A DNA stretch of 64,000 bases from Embiotoca jacksoni (GCA_022577435.1 JAKOON010000056.1:7501-71500); one strand, 5' to 3'; positions 1 through 12,746 are shown, numbered from the stretch's first letter. Translations and numbers: made by a program. The notes: generated by a model from the letters alone, not told the origin.

Positions 1-5
1 CCAGG

Positions 6-7
<2 letters not shown>

Positions 8-77
<70 letters not shown>
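8..77 (+). repeat. (GT)35 microsatellite
   Basis: Perfect GT array in an snrk intron; its left flank CCAGGAAGTG is the same as that of the array at 23788. Confidence 0.97.
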
Positions 78-82
<5 letters not shown>

Positions 83-428
83 ACACTTTGGACAATCAAA
101 AAAACCCGGACATCCAGCCGTGTCATCGAGGAACGACCTTCAACAGAGGGCTCGCTCCGTTTAGTCACCCCGACCTTTGACCTTTGACCTTTGACCTTCG
201 TCCCTTCGACGGACGAATATAGAATTTAACTTCTCGCCGGAAGCTCCTTTTAAAAAAAAAAAAAAAGTCATAATAAAAGTGTTTTATTTTATATATTTTT
301 TAAAACCTCCCAGACGATCCGAGAAGTTCGCTGCTTTCTAAACAAGATCAGAGAGAGCGGCGGGGTTGGGGGACTATTTTAAGGCCCGAGATGATTTGCT
401 ATTTTAAAGCTGATTTTTTTTTTCCTTC

Positions 429-430
<2 letters not shown>

Positions 431-504
<74 letters not shown>
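431..504 (+). repeat. (GT)37 microsatellite abutting the snrk exon at 510
   Basis: Perfect array ending five nt before the exon (TTCCAG acceptor). Confidence 0.97.
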
Positions 505-505
<1 letters not shown>

Positions 506-509
506 CCAG

Positions 510-1861
510 ATATCTGGTCTCTCGGGGTGATCCTGTACATGCTCGTGTGCGGCGTCCCTCCCTTCCAGGAAACCAACGACAGCGAGACTCTGGTGATGAT
601 CCTGGACTGCCGCTACGCCGTCCCCGACCACGTCTCCGACGACTGCAGCGAGTGAGTCATCTGGGTTTTCTTCATTTTAAATGTTTTATTTTTGTATTTC
701 TTCTGTTTCCTCGCTGCCGTGCGGATGCTGTCGATCTTAAGCAGCCGCTGACCGTGAAGTCATCTCATTAGTGTGCGTCTCGCCGGACGGTCTCCGTGTC
801 CTCGTCGTGTCTCCGGGCTGCTCCTGCTCAAAACTGTTGAGCTTCTTCTTGCTGTTGTCGACTCAAATATTGGATTCGTTTTTTTTTTTGTTTTGTTTTT
901 CCTGCGATGCAGAAACTTCTGTGTCCTTAAACCTTCAAAACATATTTCCAAGAAGTCTTCCGACAGTCGTTGACTTAAATCCGACGTCACCGGTCGGTTC
1001 GTGAACGTCCGTTACGAAGCCTCGGGTTCGGAATTGGGCCGCCGCCAACCGGAGCGGTTTGGAACCGGTAGTGACCATATATGGGCGTGAAGACTTGGAT
1101 CTGATTGGAACTCCGGCGATACCACGCCCCCGCCCGCCGATAGCTGTAACCTGACTGCACCACAGGCCCGTCAATCAAACAGACACGCCCCCCAAAAAAA
1201 CCACGTCTCATTTTCTAATTAATGAGGGATTATTTTCAGATGGACCTCCAGAAAACTAATAAGAAGGAGTGACTTTAGCGAACAACACCGAGATAACTGA
1301 TGGACACATTTTATTGACCGAGAATTTCATGAGAGAAGTTGAATGGGAGTCTATGGAGGCTTTTTTTGGAGCCGACCTCTAGTGGCACTCGCTGGTATCG
1401 CAGTTCAAGGCGCTCCACTTTTATATCCAGTCTGTGGTTCACTGCCAGTTCGCTTGCTAAATCATTAGCCTCTGTGGCTTCTATGTTGCCGTTGCCAAGC
1501 AACGATATTTGTACAATTTAACCTTTTCTTTTTTTTTTTTTTTCCTTTTTAAAAAGTCTCTACAAAGGACACATGCCAGATTTAGTTAACTGTGGCATTA
1601 AAAAAAAAATAAAAAACCTTCTATTTCTGCATCGTCCCGCTGACAGAATTAATGTTGTTCTGTTCCCGATCAGCTGAGTTCAGGAGGACGTAAATAAAAA
1701 TAACCTCCGCCGACTTGTTTGTCAGATTATCTGCGGCTGCAAAAGCCGGTCATATGACGTTGCCCTCGGTCACATGAGGATGATGATGATGAAAGAGCTG
1801 AACAGAACAGAACAAGCTCCTGGACATGCACTCAGGTTTTTTTTTTTTTTTCCCGAAGCAC

Positions 1862-1892
<31 letters not shown>

Positions 1893-3059
1893 TTTTTCGT
1901 GGCCTAGATTAGATCGGAAAGCAGGTCGTTTTCTGTGTCACGTCATTTAAAGTGACGACTCAGCAGATGTGTAAAAAAAACAACAACAAAAAAAAACGTA
2001 ACGCGGCATCGCAGATTTTTTGTTAATAAACTGATTTCTTCTGTCAGTCTGATCTCCAGGATGCTGCAGAAGGACCCGTCCCACCGCGCCTCGCTCGACC
2101 AGATCGAGGCCCACCGCTGGCTGCAGGGCCTGGACGACGCCCTCCTCACCCCGGAGGCCCCGCCCCACTGGCTGTCGGGGGCCCTCTCGCCCAGCTCGCC
2201 CCGCTGCGGCGTGCCCGAGTGCGGGGACCTGCTCGCCGCGAGGCCCCCGACGACCCAGCAGCCGTTCCCGGGGCCGTGGCAGCCCAGCCTCAGCCTCACC
2301 CTCCGCCCGCCCCCGGCCGAGGAGCCTCCCGTCGCCAAGAACCTCCCGGCGCTGCAGCTGATCTGCGAGGAAGAGGAGGAGGAAGAAGAAGAAGATGAAG
2401 AGGAGGCACAAGGTTTGGGGGCTTCGGAGGAGACGGTGGATGGAGCAGACAATCAAGACTGCAGGGAGGAGGAGGAAGAGTTGGGAGGCTTAGTGGAGAT
2501 AAGGGAGGAGGAGGAGGAGGAGGAGGAGATGAAGATGGAGGTTGAGAAAGAGGACAGCGCGTCTGTGATTTCAGATCAACCCGTCGGTCACGGAGAACAA
2601 CCGGAGAGTCCGACGCCCGAAGTCCCGCCGTGCTCTCCGGCCGGTTTGGGGGTACCGTGCTGTCGGGGCCAGTCGGACCTCCCGACCCGAGAGGACGGCG
2701 AGGACGAGGAGGCGGAGCCTAACAACAACAACAACAAACTCCCTCAATCGGACTCCTCGGTGTCGGCGTCCTCCATCAAGGAGGCGCTCAAAACGGGCGA
2801 GAGGACGGGCGAGCGGCGGGGAGACGACGACGACGACGGCGACGGAGATGACGGCGACGACAACGTCTTCGCGGAGCGGCCGCCGCCTCACAACACGGCG
2901 GGCGAGCCGGCGCCGGGGAAACGTCACAGCATCAAGCTGCGCGAGAGACTCTTCCAGTTCCCGCTGTGCGAGAAGGCGCTCGCCTTCAACCTGCCGGCGC
3001 ACAACAACAAGCCCAAGATCCTGCCGCTGGCGCAGTACAACTGCTGTCACGTGCTGTGA
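510..3059 (+). CDS. snrk: SNF-related serine/threonine kinase (SNRK-like), C-terminal two exons, 5' part outside window
   Basis: SNRK is an AMPK-related kinase activated by LKB1. Two exons are visible: 510-651 (acceptor TTCCAG right after a GT repeat; donor GTGAGT) and 2048-3059 (acceptor CTGTCAG; stop TGA 3057-3059). Joined in phase they give about 384 residues. The start is kinase subdomain IX (DIWSLGVILYMLVCGVPPF) and continues through LISRMLQKDP and HRWLQG, the end of the catalytic domain. The tail then has long Glu- and Asp-rich runs. The last residues, FPLCEKALAFN...NCCHVL, match the diagnostic SNRK C-terminus (LPLCEKTISVN...SCCHVI in human, from memory). Between WLQG and the acidic tract I see no counterpart of the UBA-like region that follows the kinase domain in mammalian SNRK, and the tail is much shorter. 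It may therefore be a divergent teleost paralogue. Family identity is firm; the a/b assignment is not. Confidence 0.88.
652..2047 (+). other. snrk last coding intron
   Basis: Intron of 1,396 nt between donor GTGAGT and acceptor CTGTCAG. It contains a near full-length copy of the dispersed element described at 1005-1505, and long T tracts at about 1835-1897. Confidence 0.8.
1005..1505 (+). mobile_element. Dispersed element, near full-length copy (family A)
   Basis: About 500 bp sharing a fixed order of segments with 21785-22262, 25040-25478 and 32205-32620: GACCATATATGGGC, CCTGACTGCACCACAGGCC, GTCAATCAAACAGACACGCC, AATTAATGAGGGATTATTTTC, CCGACCTCTAGTGGCACTCG, and a GTTGCC(A/T)AGCAAC end. It has no coding capacity, so it looks like a non-autonomous transposon or SINE-like repeat. 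Confidence 0.75.
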
Positions 3060-5100
3060 GCCGGGGAGGGGGGGGGGAGTAGGAGGAGGGGGGGGGAGGG
3101 GGGGAGTAAGAGGGGGGGGGGGTCGTCACCGATACTCACTTCGAAGCATCGATAGACGTCGTGGAGAAAAAAAGCGAGTCGGGAGTCTTCGGACCGACTC
3201 CGGTCTGCAGCTCAGAGACATTACCGGACCGGACACGAAGACGGATTCATGGTTGTTTGTTTTTTTTTGTTTTTTATCAAAATAAGCTATAGTCCGTTTT
3301 TTGTTGTTTTAAAAAGGTGCCTACCGCGATAAGATTTGATTCATTTTTAGTTCTGAACGATCCGGCACCGAGTAGATCACGTAATTTTATAATATAATGA
3401 ATTATGATGAATAACTATAAGAAACTAGAGCTGCAACACTGATTGACAAAGACTTTATAAATAACTTTTTTTTTTGAATACCTGTTTTGTTTTTCTTGGT
3501 TTTATTTTGCACGCTGAACATCCAAATATGGTTTCAGAATTTCTCCGTCAACCAGATTTTTAATTTTTTTTGGGCTACCAAGAAAAAGGCAGAATATCAC
3601 TGGACACTAAAGGAGGGCGAAAATCATACACTTGTAAATCTTTAAGAGTAAGTTTGTACATATTTTAAGTGTAAAAACAGCCTTATTTATGAATAGATAA
3701 TAGAATCTGTCACTTAAGGACCAAGTCTGATAGAAAAATTTGAAAAACATTGAAATTCAGTGTAAAATGCATTAATTATGTCCTTTTATTTTAGTTTGTG
3801 GGACAAAGAAGTGTTATTTTTCATTGTGTAATCAATCTGACAAATTATTTTCTTAAATTAGTCTATAAAACATCAGAAAACTGTTAATAATGTTAAATTA
3901 CACAACTTTGTCTTGTTTTGTTCCTACTAATGTATCAAAACCGCCCAAAAGCAAGAACATTTATTGTAATTTGATCCCAAAAATAGCAGAAAAACTCATC
4001 AAACATTTGGATTTTTTTTTTCCTGAAAATGACAACAACAAAAACTCGAATTCTTATTTCATTTTCTTTCAGTCAACGAATCGATTAGTCGTCGCAGCTC
4101 CGTTCGAACGCACCCCTGCACAACCTGCTTCTTCACGAGCTCTTCATATGAGCTGTAAAAAAAAAAGAAAAAAAAAAAAGACTGTTATTATACGAAGCTG
4201 TTATAAAACTGAGATGATTTTCTGTCCTCTTTAATCCTGAAAAGTCTTCTGAACAGACTCGTCCTCACACACTGAATGAAAGCGTTTGTATTGGTCGGGT
4301 ATTGACTGGGATGCAGGTCTTCCACTGTTATGTTTTTTAATTATTCTAAATATTTTTTTATTTTGGATGTGCAGATCATATATATATATAAAAAAAAATT
4401 TAAAAAAAGCTACTTGATTTATTTAATTTTTTTTTTAAAAGATATTAATTCTCCAGAGAGATGTGCGACTTTGTGCATGTTATTACTGTTATTTATCACC
4501 GTATACCTCCACGTGTCCACCGCTCTGACGGGACACTTCTTCAGCGGGACGACCGCGTCTCTCTACGAGCTGCATCCAGGGACGGATTCGGGGGGGAAAG
4601 AGGGGGAGGGACAGCTGACGAGTCCCTTCGCGTCGTATTACTTTAACACATAACGCCTCTTGTGTGGTTTTCTTTGTCGTAGAGTAACAGAAGGCCAAAG
4701 CTGTACAGTGAAGCTTCCTCTTCCAGTCCAGTGAGCTTTTCTTTTTTTTTTTTATTTCCCCCGCAGCTTCCTACCAAATTGGATTTTTTTTTTTAAATTT
4801 TTTATTTTAGCTTGTGACCTGCTCTCTCGCCCCCCCTCCCCCCCGTCACGTGAAATCTGATTATCGCTCAGATTTCATCAGCCACGGAAGCAGAAAATCT
4901 GTGCATAACGAGAGGGGGGAGGGGAGGGAGGCGAGGGAGGGGTGAAATGATCCGTTCCCTGTGTGACTGCAGCCCTCGTTCTCTCCTCGTCTGTGTCCAC
5001 TGACCTGCATTGTAACGTTGTAAGTAGGGCGTTCTCTTATCGGGAGCCGTGGACTTATTTTTCTGTATTTATTTATTAAAAATGGATTAAATCAACCGGA
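3060..5100 (+). other. Probable snrk 3' UTR
   Basis: AT-rich sequence without splice-bounded ORFs follows the stop codon. A G-rich stretch lies just after the stop (about 3064-3121). An ATTAAA at 5075-5080 followed by a GT-rich segment is a plausible cleavage and polyadenylation site, giving a UTR of about 2 kb. The length is inferred, not shown. Confidence 0.45.
5075..5080 (+). terminator. Candidate snrk poly(A) signal ATTAAA
   Basis: ATTAAA hexamer followed 20-60 nt later by a TGTGCTGTGTG/T-rich element, the usual layout of a vertebrate poly(A) site. Earlier hexamers in the 3' UTR could also be used. Confidence 0.4.
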
Positions 5101-5239
5101 TGGACGTGTGCTGTGTGTTTTTTGTTCTTTTTTGTTTTGTTTTTTAAACCAAACATTCCTGTCTCGACAAGACTTTTACACTTCAGAGGGAAATATGGTC
5201 CTTTTTACTTTTCGGGGTAAGGTTACGTCTTAAAAAAAA

Positions 5240-5345
5240 AACAACATCACGCCAAAACGTGAAATAGACACGCTGGTCAACTGCAGCAAAAATGTGAAAT
5301 AGCCACGCTTTGGCCTCTCTAAGCGTGACAGTTACACGCTTTTCT
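5240..5345 (+). repeat. Short dispersed repeat shared with 41050-41195
   Basis: Same segment order as the copy near 41.1 kb; CACGC/GCGTG half-sites recur through both. Confidence 0.7.
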
Positions 5346-6670
5346 GTGGAGGACAAATAAACAATCCTGATGGTGTTTTTTTTTTCTAGATTTTAGCAAC
5401 AAAAAAAAGTAGCTAACAATCTGTTCTCATCAGTGCTCCAAAAACACTTCTGGATGTTGAACATATTTCATTTAACATTTATATTCTTAACTCATCCTAA
5501 CCGGGATTAAACAGTAGAAAATGTGATTCTTGACAGGTTTGCTCAAACATCAAATTCAAGGACCAAAATTTAATTTGACGTGAATATTTGTTTTGCAACT
5601 TTAACAAGATATCTCTTAAACACTTATCAAACGATGCACAAAAAATATAGTGAAGCAGGTAAACGGTTTTTTGGGGAGGGCAGGCATGTGGGCAAAGTGG
5701 AAAGTAAAGAAAAAAGAAAAGAATAAGAACCCCAAAACTCTCAAAATGTCTGCTGGCTGGGAGGAAAGAGAGCAAACTGCCCTGCAGGCCTCTTTCATAG
5801 CAATCAGGAGTGAGTGGGTTCAGGTGTGTCTCATCCTCCGGACACACCTGAGTGTCTCGCACACACACAGGACAAAAAAAAAAAAAAAAAAAAAAGTAAA
5901 ACACACTATAATGCATCACATTTACAAAGACAACTTAATAAGTGTTCATGAAAAGAGAATAACTTTTTTTTTTTTTTTTTTTAAAGGACTGAAACCAGTT
6001 TCTTCATTCACTATGATATGAATATCATATATGTATATATCATAAAATTATTTTTATTCTGTTATATAAGCTTCTGTTTATTTTATTGTTTTTGTATACA
6101 TGATTTCTCATTTACTTCTTTCTATAAATGTTGCAGAGCCACCTAGTGGCAACTTTGTAGTTGTTTTTAACATATACTTTTATTTTTTAAGAATTTCCCT
6201 TCTTTCAGAAAGAAATCTGAATTAAAGGATTTGAACTTTTTGCAAGAGGAGTGAGTTTGATCTTTTGTTCTTTTCTTTAATTTTTTTGATAAAAATGTAT
6301 ATAACTGAACCATCTTTAAGTTAAACACATTCAGTTTTCTACAAACATCTGTACAAGTGTGTGACTGGACCACAACAATGTTTGTTTACATTGATTTACA
6401 GATTATATCAAATTGTTGCTTCTTTCATTTCATTCAGAGCAGCTCCAGTAAATTAACTATAGATGTCTAGTAAATATATTGCAGCAAAAAAGTTTCCCTC
6501 AAAAATGTGGTCGGAGTAGAAATTAAAGTACCTTAAAATTTGCTTGTGTACGAAGTTACTTTTCACCGCTGAACACTTCTGAAAGAACAACAAACCAGTT
6601 TCCTTCTGTGAGTTTATTATGATACAACCAGCAAACGTTATCAGATGGTTCACAACTTTATCTTCATGAA

Positions 6671-6675
<5 letters not shown>

Positions 6676-6740
<65 letters not shown>
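6676..6740 (+). repeat. (CA)n microsatellite
   Basis: Perfect array between snrk and ano10. Confidence 0.95.
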
Positions 6741-6743
<3 letters not shown>

Positions 6744-7574
6744 TCTACGATGAGTGTCACACATGCAGCTGCAGCCACTTGAGGAAGTCTCACCGTCCAC
6801 CTGCACTTCTGCTGAGTCAGTCCATCTGCAGGGTTTGTGAGAAAGCTACATGTGTGTAGTAATAAAATGTAAAATGTGTGTGTGTGGTGGCGCCTCCTGG
6901 TGGCCGGAGAGACTGCTGAATTCTTGATACAATAAGCTTATGTAATGAGAAACAATACAGCACTGTTCAGTGAGTGCGTAATGAGCGGCGGACTTCCCGG
7001 CAGGCTGCACATGCTGCACGTTAACGACGTTAAATCAAACCAGGACTGAAGAGTGCAAAAACCCACTCGTGATGTCGGCTTACAATATGTGCGAATGTGA
7101 TGTGAAGTAGTTGTTGCGCTTGTTGTTTTGACAAGTGAGTAAAAAATAAAAAAATAAAACCCACACTTTCAAATAAATGACTATTTTCTAAGAGCAAAGC
7201 ACACAGCGGTTCTTTGGTTGCTTCTTCAACTGTATTTGTCTCCCGCCGCAGTTCATTGTTCACGATTCCTCAAACCAGACAGGGAATAATTATCTCCGAC
7301 AGCATCATCATGGGAGGATGCAAAACAGTTCTTATCATTTCTGTTTTGCAAGAAATTGAGCACAACACCAGATGACAAGCTTATTACTGTGGGTCATTTT
7401 TGAATACGCAGTGTAAAGTCCAGGACTCTCTATTTTGCACCACAATGTTAAATACAGACTGCAAGTTTAAGAACTGCAATTCAAGCATGTTTTCTATCCA
7501 TTTGATGGAGCCCTTTTTTTTTTTTTTTCTTTGGTGGGGGGATGGGGGGGGGGGCAGCACATCTAGCCTCGCAT

Positions 7575-7960
7575 TACCAGACCCGAATTCGTTGCATGAA
7601 TATAGCGGTCTGGCCCAAGCAGCAACCAACGGTGACGTCATCCGTTCTGAAGCCTCCATTTCGGCATTCTGGCCATTTTGCTAGATTGGAGCCACGAGTG
7701 ACCATATTTGGGCAAGCAAGGGAGGAGCCAGCGGTGCATCTGACTCGATCTGATTGGGAACCAGACAACACTACGTGCCACCCGCCGATAGCCGTAACCT
7801 GACCACATGCCGGTCAATCAAAGACACGCCCACCGAAATACCACTTTTTCAAGGCCTAAAATCGAATTAATGACCAGATTATTTCAGATGAGCCGTCAGA
7901 AAACGAATAAGAAGGACTGACTTTAGTGAATGACACCATAATGATAATGTCTTTTAGTCA
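7575..7960 (+). mobile_element. Dispersed element family A, diverged copy
   Basis: Contains GACCATATTTGGGC, CCGCCGATAGCCGTAACCTGA, GTCAATCAAAGACACGCC and AATTAATGACC in the family order; the 3' part is lost or diverged. Confidence 0.7.
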
Positions 7961-8311
7961 TGAATCCTGAACACTAACTGCTCATCGCTAAGAAACACTT
8001 GTTGTCAAGTATTCCGTCTGACTTTGGCTCTGCCAGCAGCATCGAATACTCCGTCCTGTATGTCCTTTACTAAACAAGGTAAAGAGCTTCCTGTAACATC
8101 TCTACACCTAACCAATGCGTTCCCTTCACTGTCTAACATTCGAAAAATAAAAACACTTTTTAGCTGCTGTGGCAGTTGCAGCGTAGATACAGACGGGCGA
8201 TCAATGAAAGGAAACGCCTGAATAAATGAGGGTCGAAACGTGACGAATGCAGATGCTTCCACACGGCTGACCTGCGTGATCCAATCAATCCGTCAACATC
8301 CAACCACGTGA

Positions 8312-8729
8312 CGCGTTCAACTGGAACTCGTAGTTACAACACGGGAAGTCGGGATCGACGCGTGCCTGCCGTTCAAGTGGTTTAGTCGTAAAAATACTGT
8401 TGCTTGGCAACGTGGACAGCGTCTAGAAGCCTAAGAGGGGAAAAGATGAGGCCGTTGGGAAGATGAACGTTTTCCTCGGACAAAGTATATCATTTAAGTT
8501 GTGAAGACAAACTCTACGTGACTAAAATGACAATATATTATCTTAACATCCAACAAAAATATGAACTTCCACGACTGCTGACATTTCTGTAAACGTCAGC
8601 AAACACAACACAACTCGAGGCATGTCGAATATTTTGAGTTCCGACGTCGTGAATACCACAAGAGGGCACCGTTCATACGGACTATTCTCGCGTACTCGGT
8701 AAATACGACGTCATTCGAACGCAGCATCT
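8312..8729 (-). mobile_element. MITE-like element (family B), reverse copy
   Basis: Matches 18995-19414 in reverse: ATTCGAACGCAGC at one end, CACAAGAGGGCACC inside, GTTGCTTGGCAACGTGGACAGC in the middle and GCGTTCAACT at the other end. Confidence 0.65.
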
Positions 8730-9152
8730 CTGATACATAGAAAAAAAAACAGCTGAATTGTATTTATGTGTAGCGTCAAATTACAATATAAGTAGATAGC
8801 ATAATTTAAAATTTTATTTTTAGTTTGAAACTGAATTTGTACAAACTTGAAACGCAACATTTAATTCCATATTTGAATTAATTTGCTCTGAAATGGCATT
8901 TAAAACTTCACTTCTCTAAATTCAGTTCCAAACTTAAAAAAATCTATTTCAAGTAGAGCAATTAAAAAATTCAATAAAAAATTATAAAAATTCGACTGAC
9001 ACATATTTCAGCCCGTCCTCAGACGCCGTTACGTTGGGTTCCCTATAACTTTCTCGCCCGTCTGTATCACATAAAGTTGCATTTTCAAATTGTGCACATC
9101 GCAGAAGATCCGTGTTAACGAGTGAGAGCAGCTGAAACACTTTAAGAGTATG

Positions 9153-9153
<1 letters not shown>

Positions 9154-9183
<30 letters not shown>
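9154..9183 (+). repeat. Run of 30 G
   Basis: Uninterrupted G homopolymer about 150 nt past the ano10 stop on the 3' side; the ano10 transcript would carry a C30 run here if its UTR extends this far. Confidence 0.85.
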
Positions 9184-9185
<2 letters not shown>

Positions 9186-9328
9186 TCTTCGGAGATCCGA
9201 GGAACGATGCTTCCCAACGGGACGGGCGCCCTCGAACGACACAAAGCAGCGCCTCAACGCCTTGGAACGAAGATTAGGACTCTTCTGCCTGCAGCTTCTG
9301 GAAAACAAAATACAAAAGAAAAAGGGAG

Positions 9329-9549
9329 TTACAAAGATGAAGATGAAGATGAAGATGAAGCGACGGGATGACGAGAACGACGATGGGCGACCTGCTGTCT
9401 CAGAGCCTGCATGGACGAGTACTCGATGTGCTCCCTCTTCTTCCGGATCCAGTCCGGTTCGTCGGGGATCAGGATCGCCATGACGACCTTGACGAGGATG
9501 AGCAGGTGCTGCGAACACACGCGAAGGTAAACGACGTGTCGGAGGGGGG

Positions 9550-9613
<64 letters not shown>

Positions 9614-10095
9614 TTTAAATTATTTTTTTTATCTCACCTCCACCAACACGGCCAGCAGCAGCATGTTGGTGCCGCTCATCCCGCCCTCCTGACCCAGCTC
9701 CTGTAACCGCGGCGACAGCAGCAGCAGCCAGCAGTTGGACACGACGGAGACGAAGCTGAGGACCTCGAAGGCCAACTGAAACGCAGGACAATGACTCGTT
9801 GGCTCTCAAGTGGCGCAGCGTGATACACGTCTTGTTTGTTCTTTTGTATTTTTGTTTTTTATGCTGACCTGCCACACGCCCATGTTCGCCACCGGCGGCG
9901 TGAACGGTTTCCGGAAGAGCCGACAGATCTTATAGGCGTCCGATCGGATCTCCGTCAGGTTGTTGAGGAGCAGCAGGACGGCCGTCAGAGGAAACACGCA
10001 GGAGAAGAGACTCAGGTAGCCGAACTGCACCAGGAGCTCGATGTACTCCGCGAACAGGCCCTGCAGCAAAAAAACCAAAAAAAACAGGAAGTCGT

Positions 10096-10127
<32 letters not shown>

Positions 10128-12661
10128 CCCAGCAGGGTGTGTTTTTAAAGAGTGTGTTTCTGAACTCACGGGAAAAGCAGGCAGGGTGCTCTGGTTCCGG
10201 AACTTGTCCTCCTCCGGGTCGTCTTCCCGCTCCTTCCTGTGGGGGGCGCTGATGAATCGGTCCACCAGGAAGGGGATGACCACCTCCGTCACCTGGTTGA
10301 CGAGCTGCGTCACGATCAGCAAAGACGCGAGACGCTTCGAACGGGCGGAGAAGGAAAAATAAACGCCTGATAGTCGAGATTTGGGGGGAATTTCTCAAAA
10401 GGTTTGACACTCATTATGGCCACCCGGCTAGTTTTTGGTGAAATCGTGAATCGGTTACGACTTGTTACCTTACGGAGCAAAGGTACGTCCTGCTTGAAGA
10501 ATGCGATGTGGAAGAGCACCGCGAAGCAGTTGAAGAAGGTGAACTGAGGGAGGAGGAGAACAGAAACCGGGTCAAAGAGCCCGTTGGGTTTTAAAGAGGA
10601 CGTGACGTGTTCGAGAGGAGGAACTCACCACCAAGACTTTGGCGGTCAGGTGGTTCTGGAAGGCCGACTCCTCTCTGTGGTTCTCTGAGAGGACACGGTG
10701 AGAGGCTTCGCATCATGAGCAGCGTTTTATTAGACATGCGTGATTCCCCCCCTCCCCCGATGGTCTTACCCTCCGTCCCACTCACCGTATTCGGTCAGAC
10801 GATTGGCCACCGTCTTGTAAACCGTCGCCAGCACGTTTGTGTAGAGGATGTGCAGCACGGAGGGCATGTAGATTAAAGTCTGGGACAGCAGGGAGTCCCA
10901 GTCTTTGTGCAGCTCCTTCACCTGAGCCTCGCCCCAGTAGAAACACAGCATGCCCAGCACCACCAGGCCTGCAGGGGGAGCCGCGACAGACGTCACACAC
11001 GTCTGGAAGTCTTTATTCTTTGCGTCAAATCAAGAAAAATCATGTGACTTCTCTTACCGAGAAACATCCCCACCACCGGGAGCGACACCAGCGCCATGCG
11101 CAGGTCCCGCTGCCACCCGGGGAAGAGCGGCTCCACCCGACCCGTCACGGGGTTGACCCCGAGGTCGCCGTGGAAATCGGGCCGGGGTTCCGCGAAGCGG
11201 TCGGCGAGGTGCAGGGTGCCCCAGCGGTACGACAGCGAGGAGCTCCGGCGTTTCCACAGCTCCATGACCACCGTGGACCAGAGCATGCTGAACACCGCCT
11301 GCAGCATGTGGCCGCTCACCGCCGGCCCCGAGTCGTCTCCGTCCGCGCCCGTGACCCGCGGGCCCGACACCGACTCCACCATCTCTCTCTGAACCTCGCC
11401 TGCGACGGGCGGGAAGAAGAAGGACCGGTAAGTTTGTTCTTCGTCAAGCGGCTGGAGCTTGACAGGATCAAACCTCAATTACTGCCAAACGGTTGACCAC
11501 TCGAGTTGCACATCGGTCCAAACCCGTATAGACATTGAACTCAAAGTGACCTTGACTTTTGAACTTTGACCAGCAAAATCCTATCAGGTCAACCCTGAGT
11601 ACAAATAATTGTTTACGCCACATTGAAAAAGATTTACTGAAGGTGTTTTGGAGGTATCGCTTTCAAAAAAATTTCCAAGATGTGATGTCACAGTGCCTTT
11701 AAGCTTTGACCTTTGACCCTCTAAAACTTAAACAGTTCATGAATCGTTGGTACTAAGTGAATGTTTTTTGCTAAGTTTAAAGAAATTCCCTGAAAGCGCT
11801 CTTGAGATATTGCATTCACCAGAATGGGACATGAGACGAACGTGAAGTCCCAGTGAGTGACCTTGACCTTTGACCTTTCACCACCAAACTCTAAACAGTT
11901 CATTCTTGAGGCCGAGTGAACGATTGTGCAGCATTTGAAGAAATTCCGTCCGGGCGTTCCCGAGATATCATGTTAATGTGAATGTGTTGAAATTGGGGTC
12001 ACGGTGACCTTGAACTTTGACCTTTGCTTCCAAAATTCGAATCAGATCATCCTTGGTTTGAAGTGAATGGGTTTTCCAAGTTTGACATAATTCCCTCGAG
12101 GCGTTCTTGAGATATCGCGTTGACGAGAACGGGACAACCTAAAAACATCGCCGACGCAAAATTCTGACTATTTTGTAAATTTGGTGAAAACGGTCTCCAA
12201 TTATTAAATCCTGATTAATCTAATGATGTTCTGACATTTTTTTTTTTTTATTATTATTTTTTTAAACAGGCCTTTAAAATTAAGGCTGGGTGATTTGGAC
12301 AAAAAACTAATATTTTGATATTCCTTGTACGGATGACTAAACATTTACATAATGTCATTTTTGATAAATAATCACGAGTAATGTAGACTTAATGAATAAA
12401 GTGGGTCAATCCCGACGTCATCGAGGACAAACACGAACAAAGATAAATGCACACACCCACCTGAGAAGTAGGTGATGGAGAGGCCCAGCAGGGCCGGCGG
12501 GAGCAGAGACCACGTGTAGAAATCCAGGAAGCTGAAGTAGAACGCCACGGAGCTCCCGAAATACTCGTTGACTGAATCTGGATAAATCACCAGTGAAAAA
12601 CTTCAGATTGTGCCTTTAATTTGCATCCGTTTCAGCATGCCTGTGTGTTTACAAATCAGTC

Positions 12662-12746
<85 letters not shown>

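Larger units (their letters stand above)
1..509 (+). other. 3' part of an snrk intron
   Basis: Non-coding sequence before the acceptor at 510. It holds two long GT microsatellites (8-77 and 431-504) and a short tandem array of the heptamer TGACCTT at about 172-198. No exon is supported. Confidence 0.7.
5101..9328. other. Gene-free region between convergent snrk and ano10
   Basis: No exon with acceptor, donor and recognisable protein was found on either strand. The region holds a short dispersed repeat (about 5240-5345), a CA microsatellite (6676-6740), two MITE-like copies (7575-7960 and 8312-8729) and a run of 30 G (9154-9183). The part nearest 9328 is presumably ano10 3' UTR on the minus strand. 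Confidence 0.6.

Noticed and set aside
172..198. Functional nuclear-receptor response element upstream of the snrk exon
   Set aside because: A pure simple repeat; the motif follows from the repeat unit, so it is recorded only as sequence.
391..771. ORFs with long CVCVCV or HTHTHT runs (also at 9.5, 12.6, 13.6, 16.6, 20.2, 23.8, 42.6, 43, 47.7, 51 and 52 kb)
   Set aside because: They are translations of GT/CA microsatellites, not proteins.
2571..3050. 159-codon ORF antisense to the snrk last exon
   Set aside because: Shadow of a GC-rich coding exon; no splice or start context.
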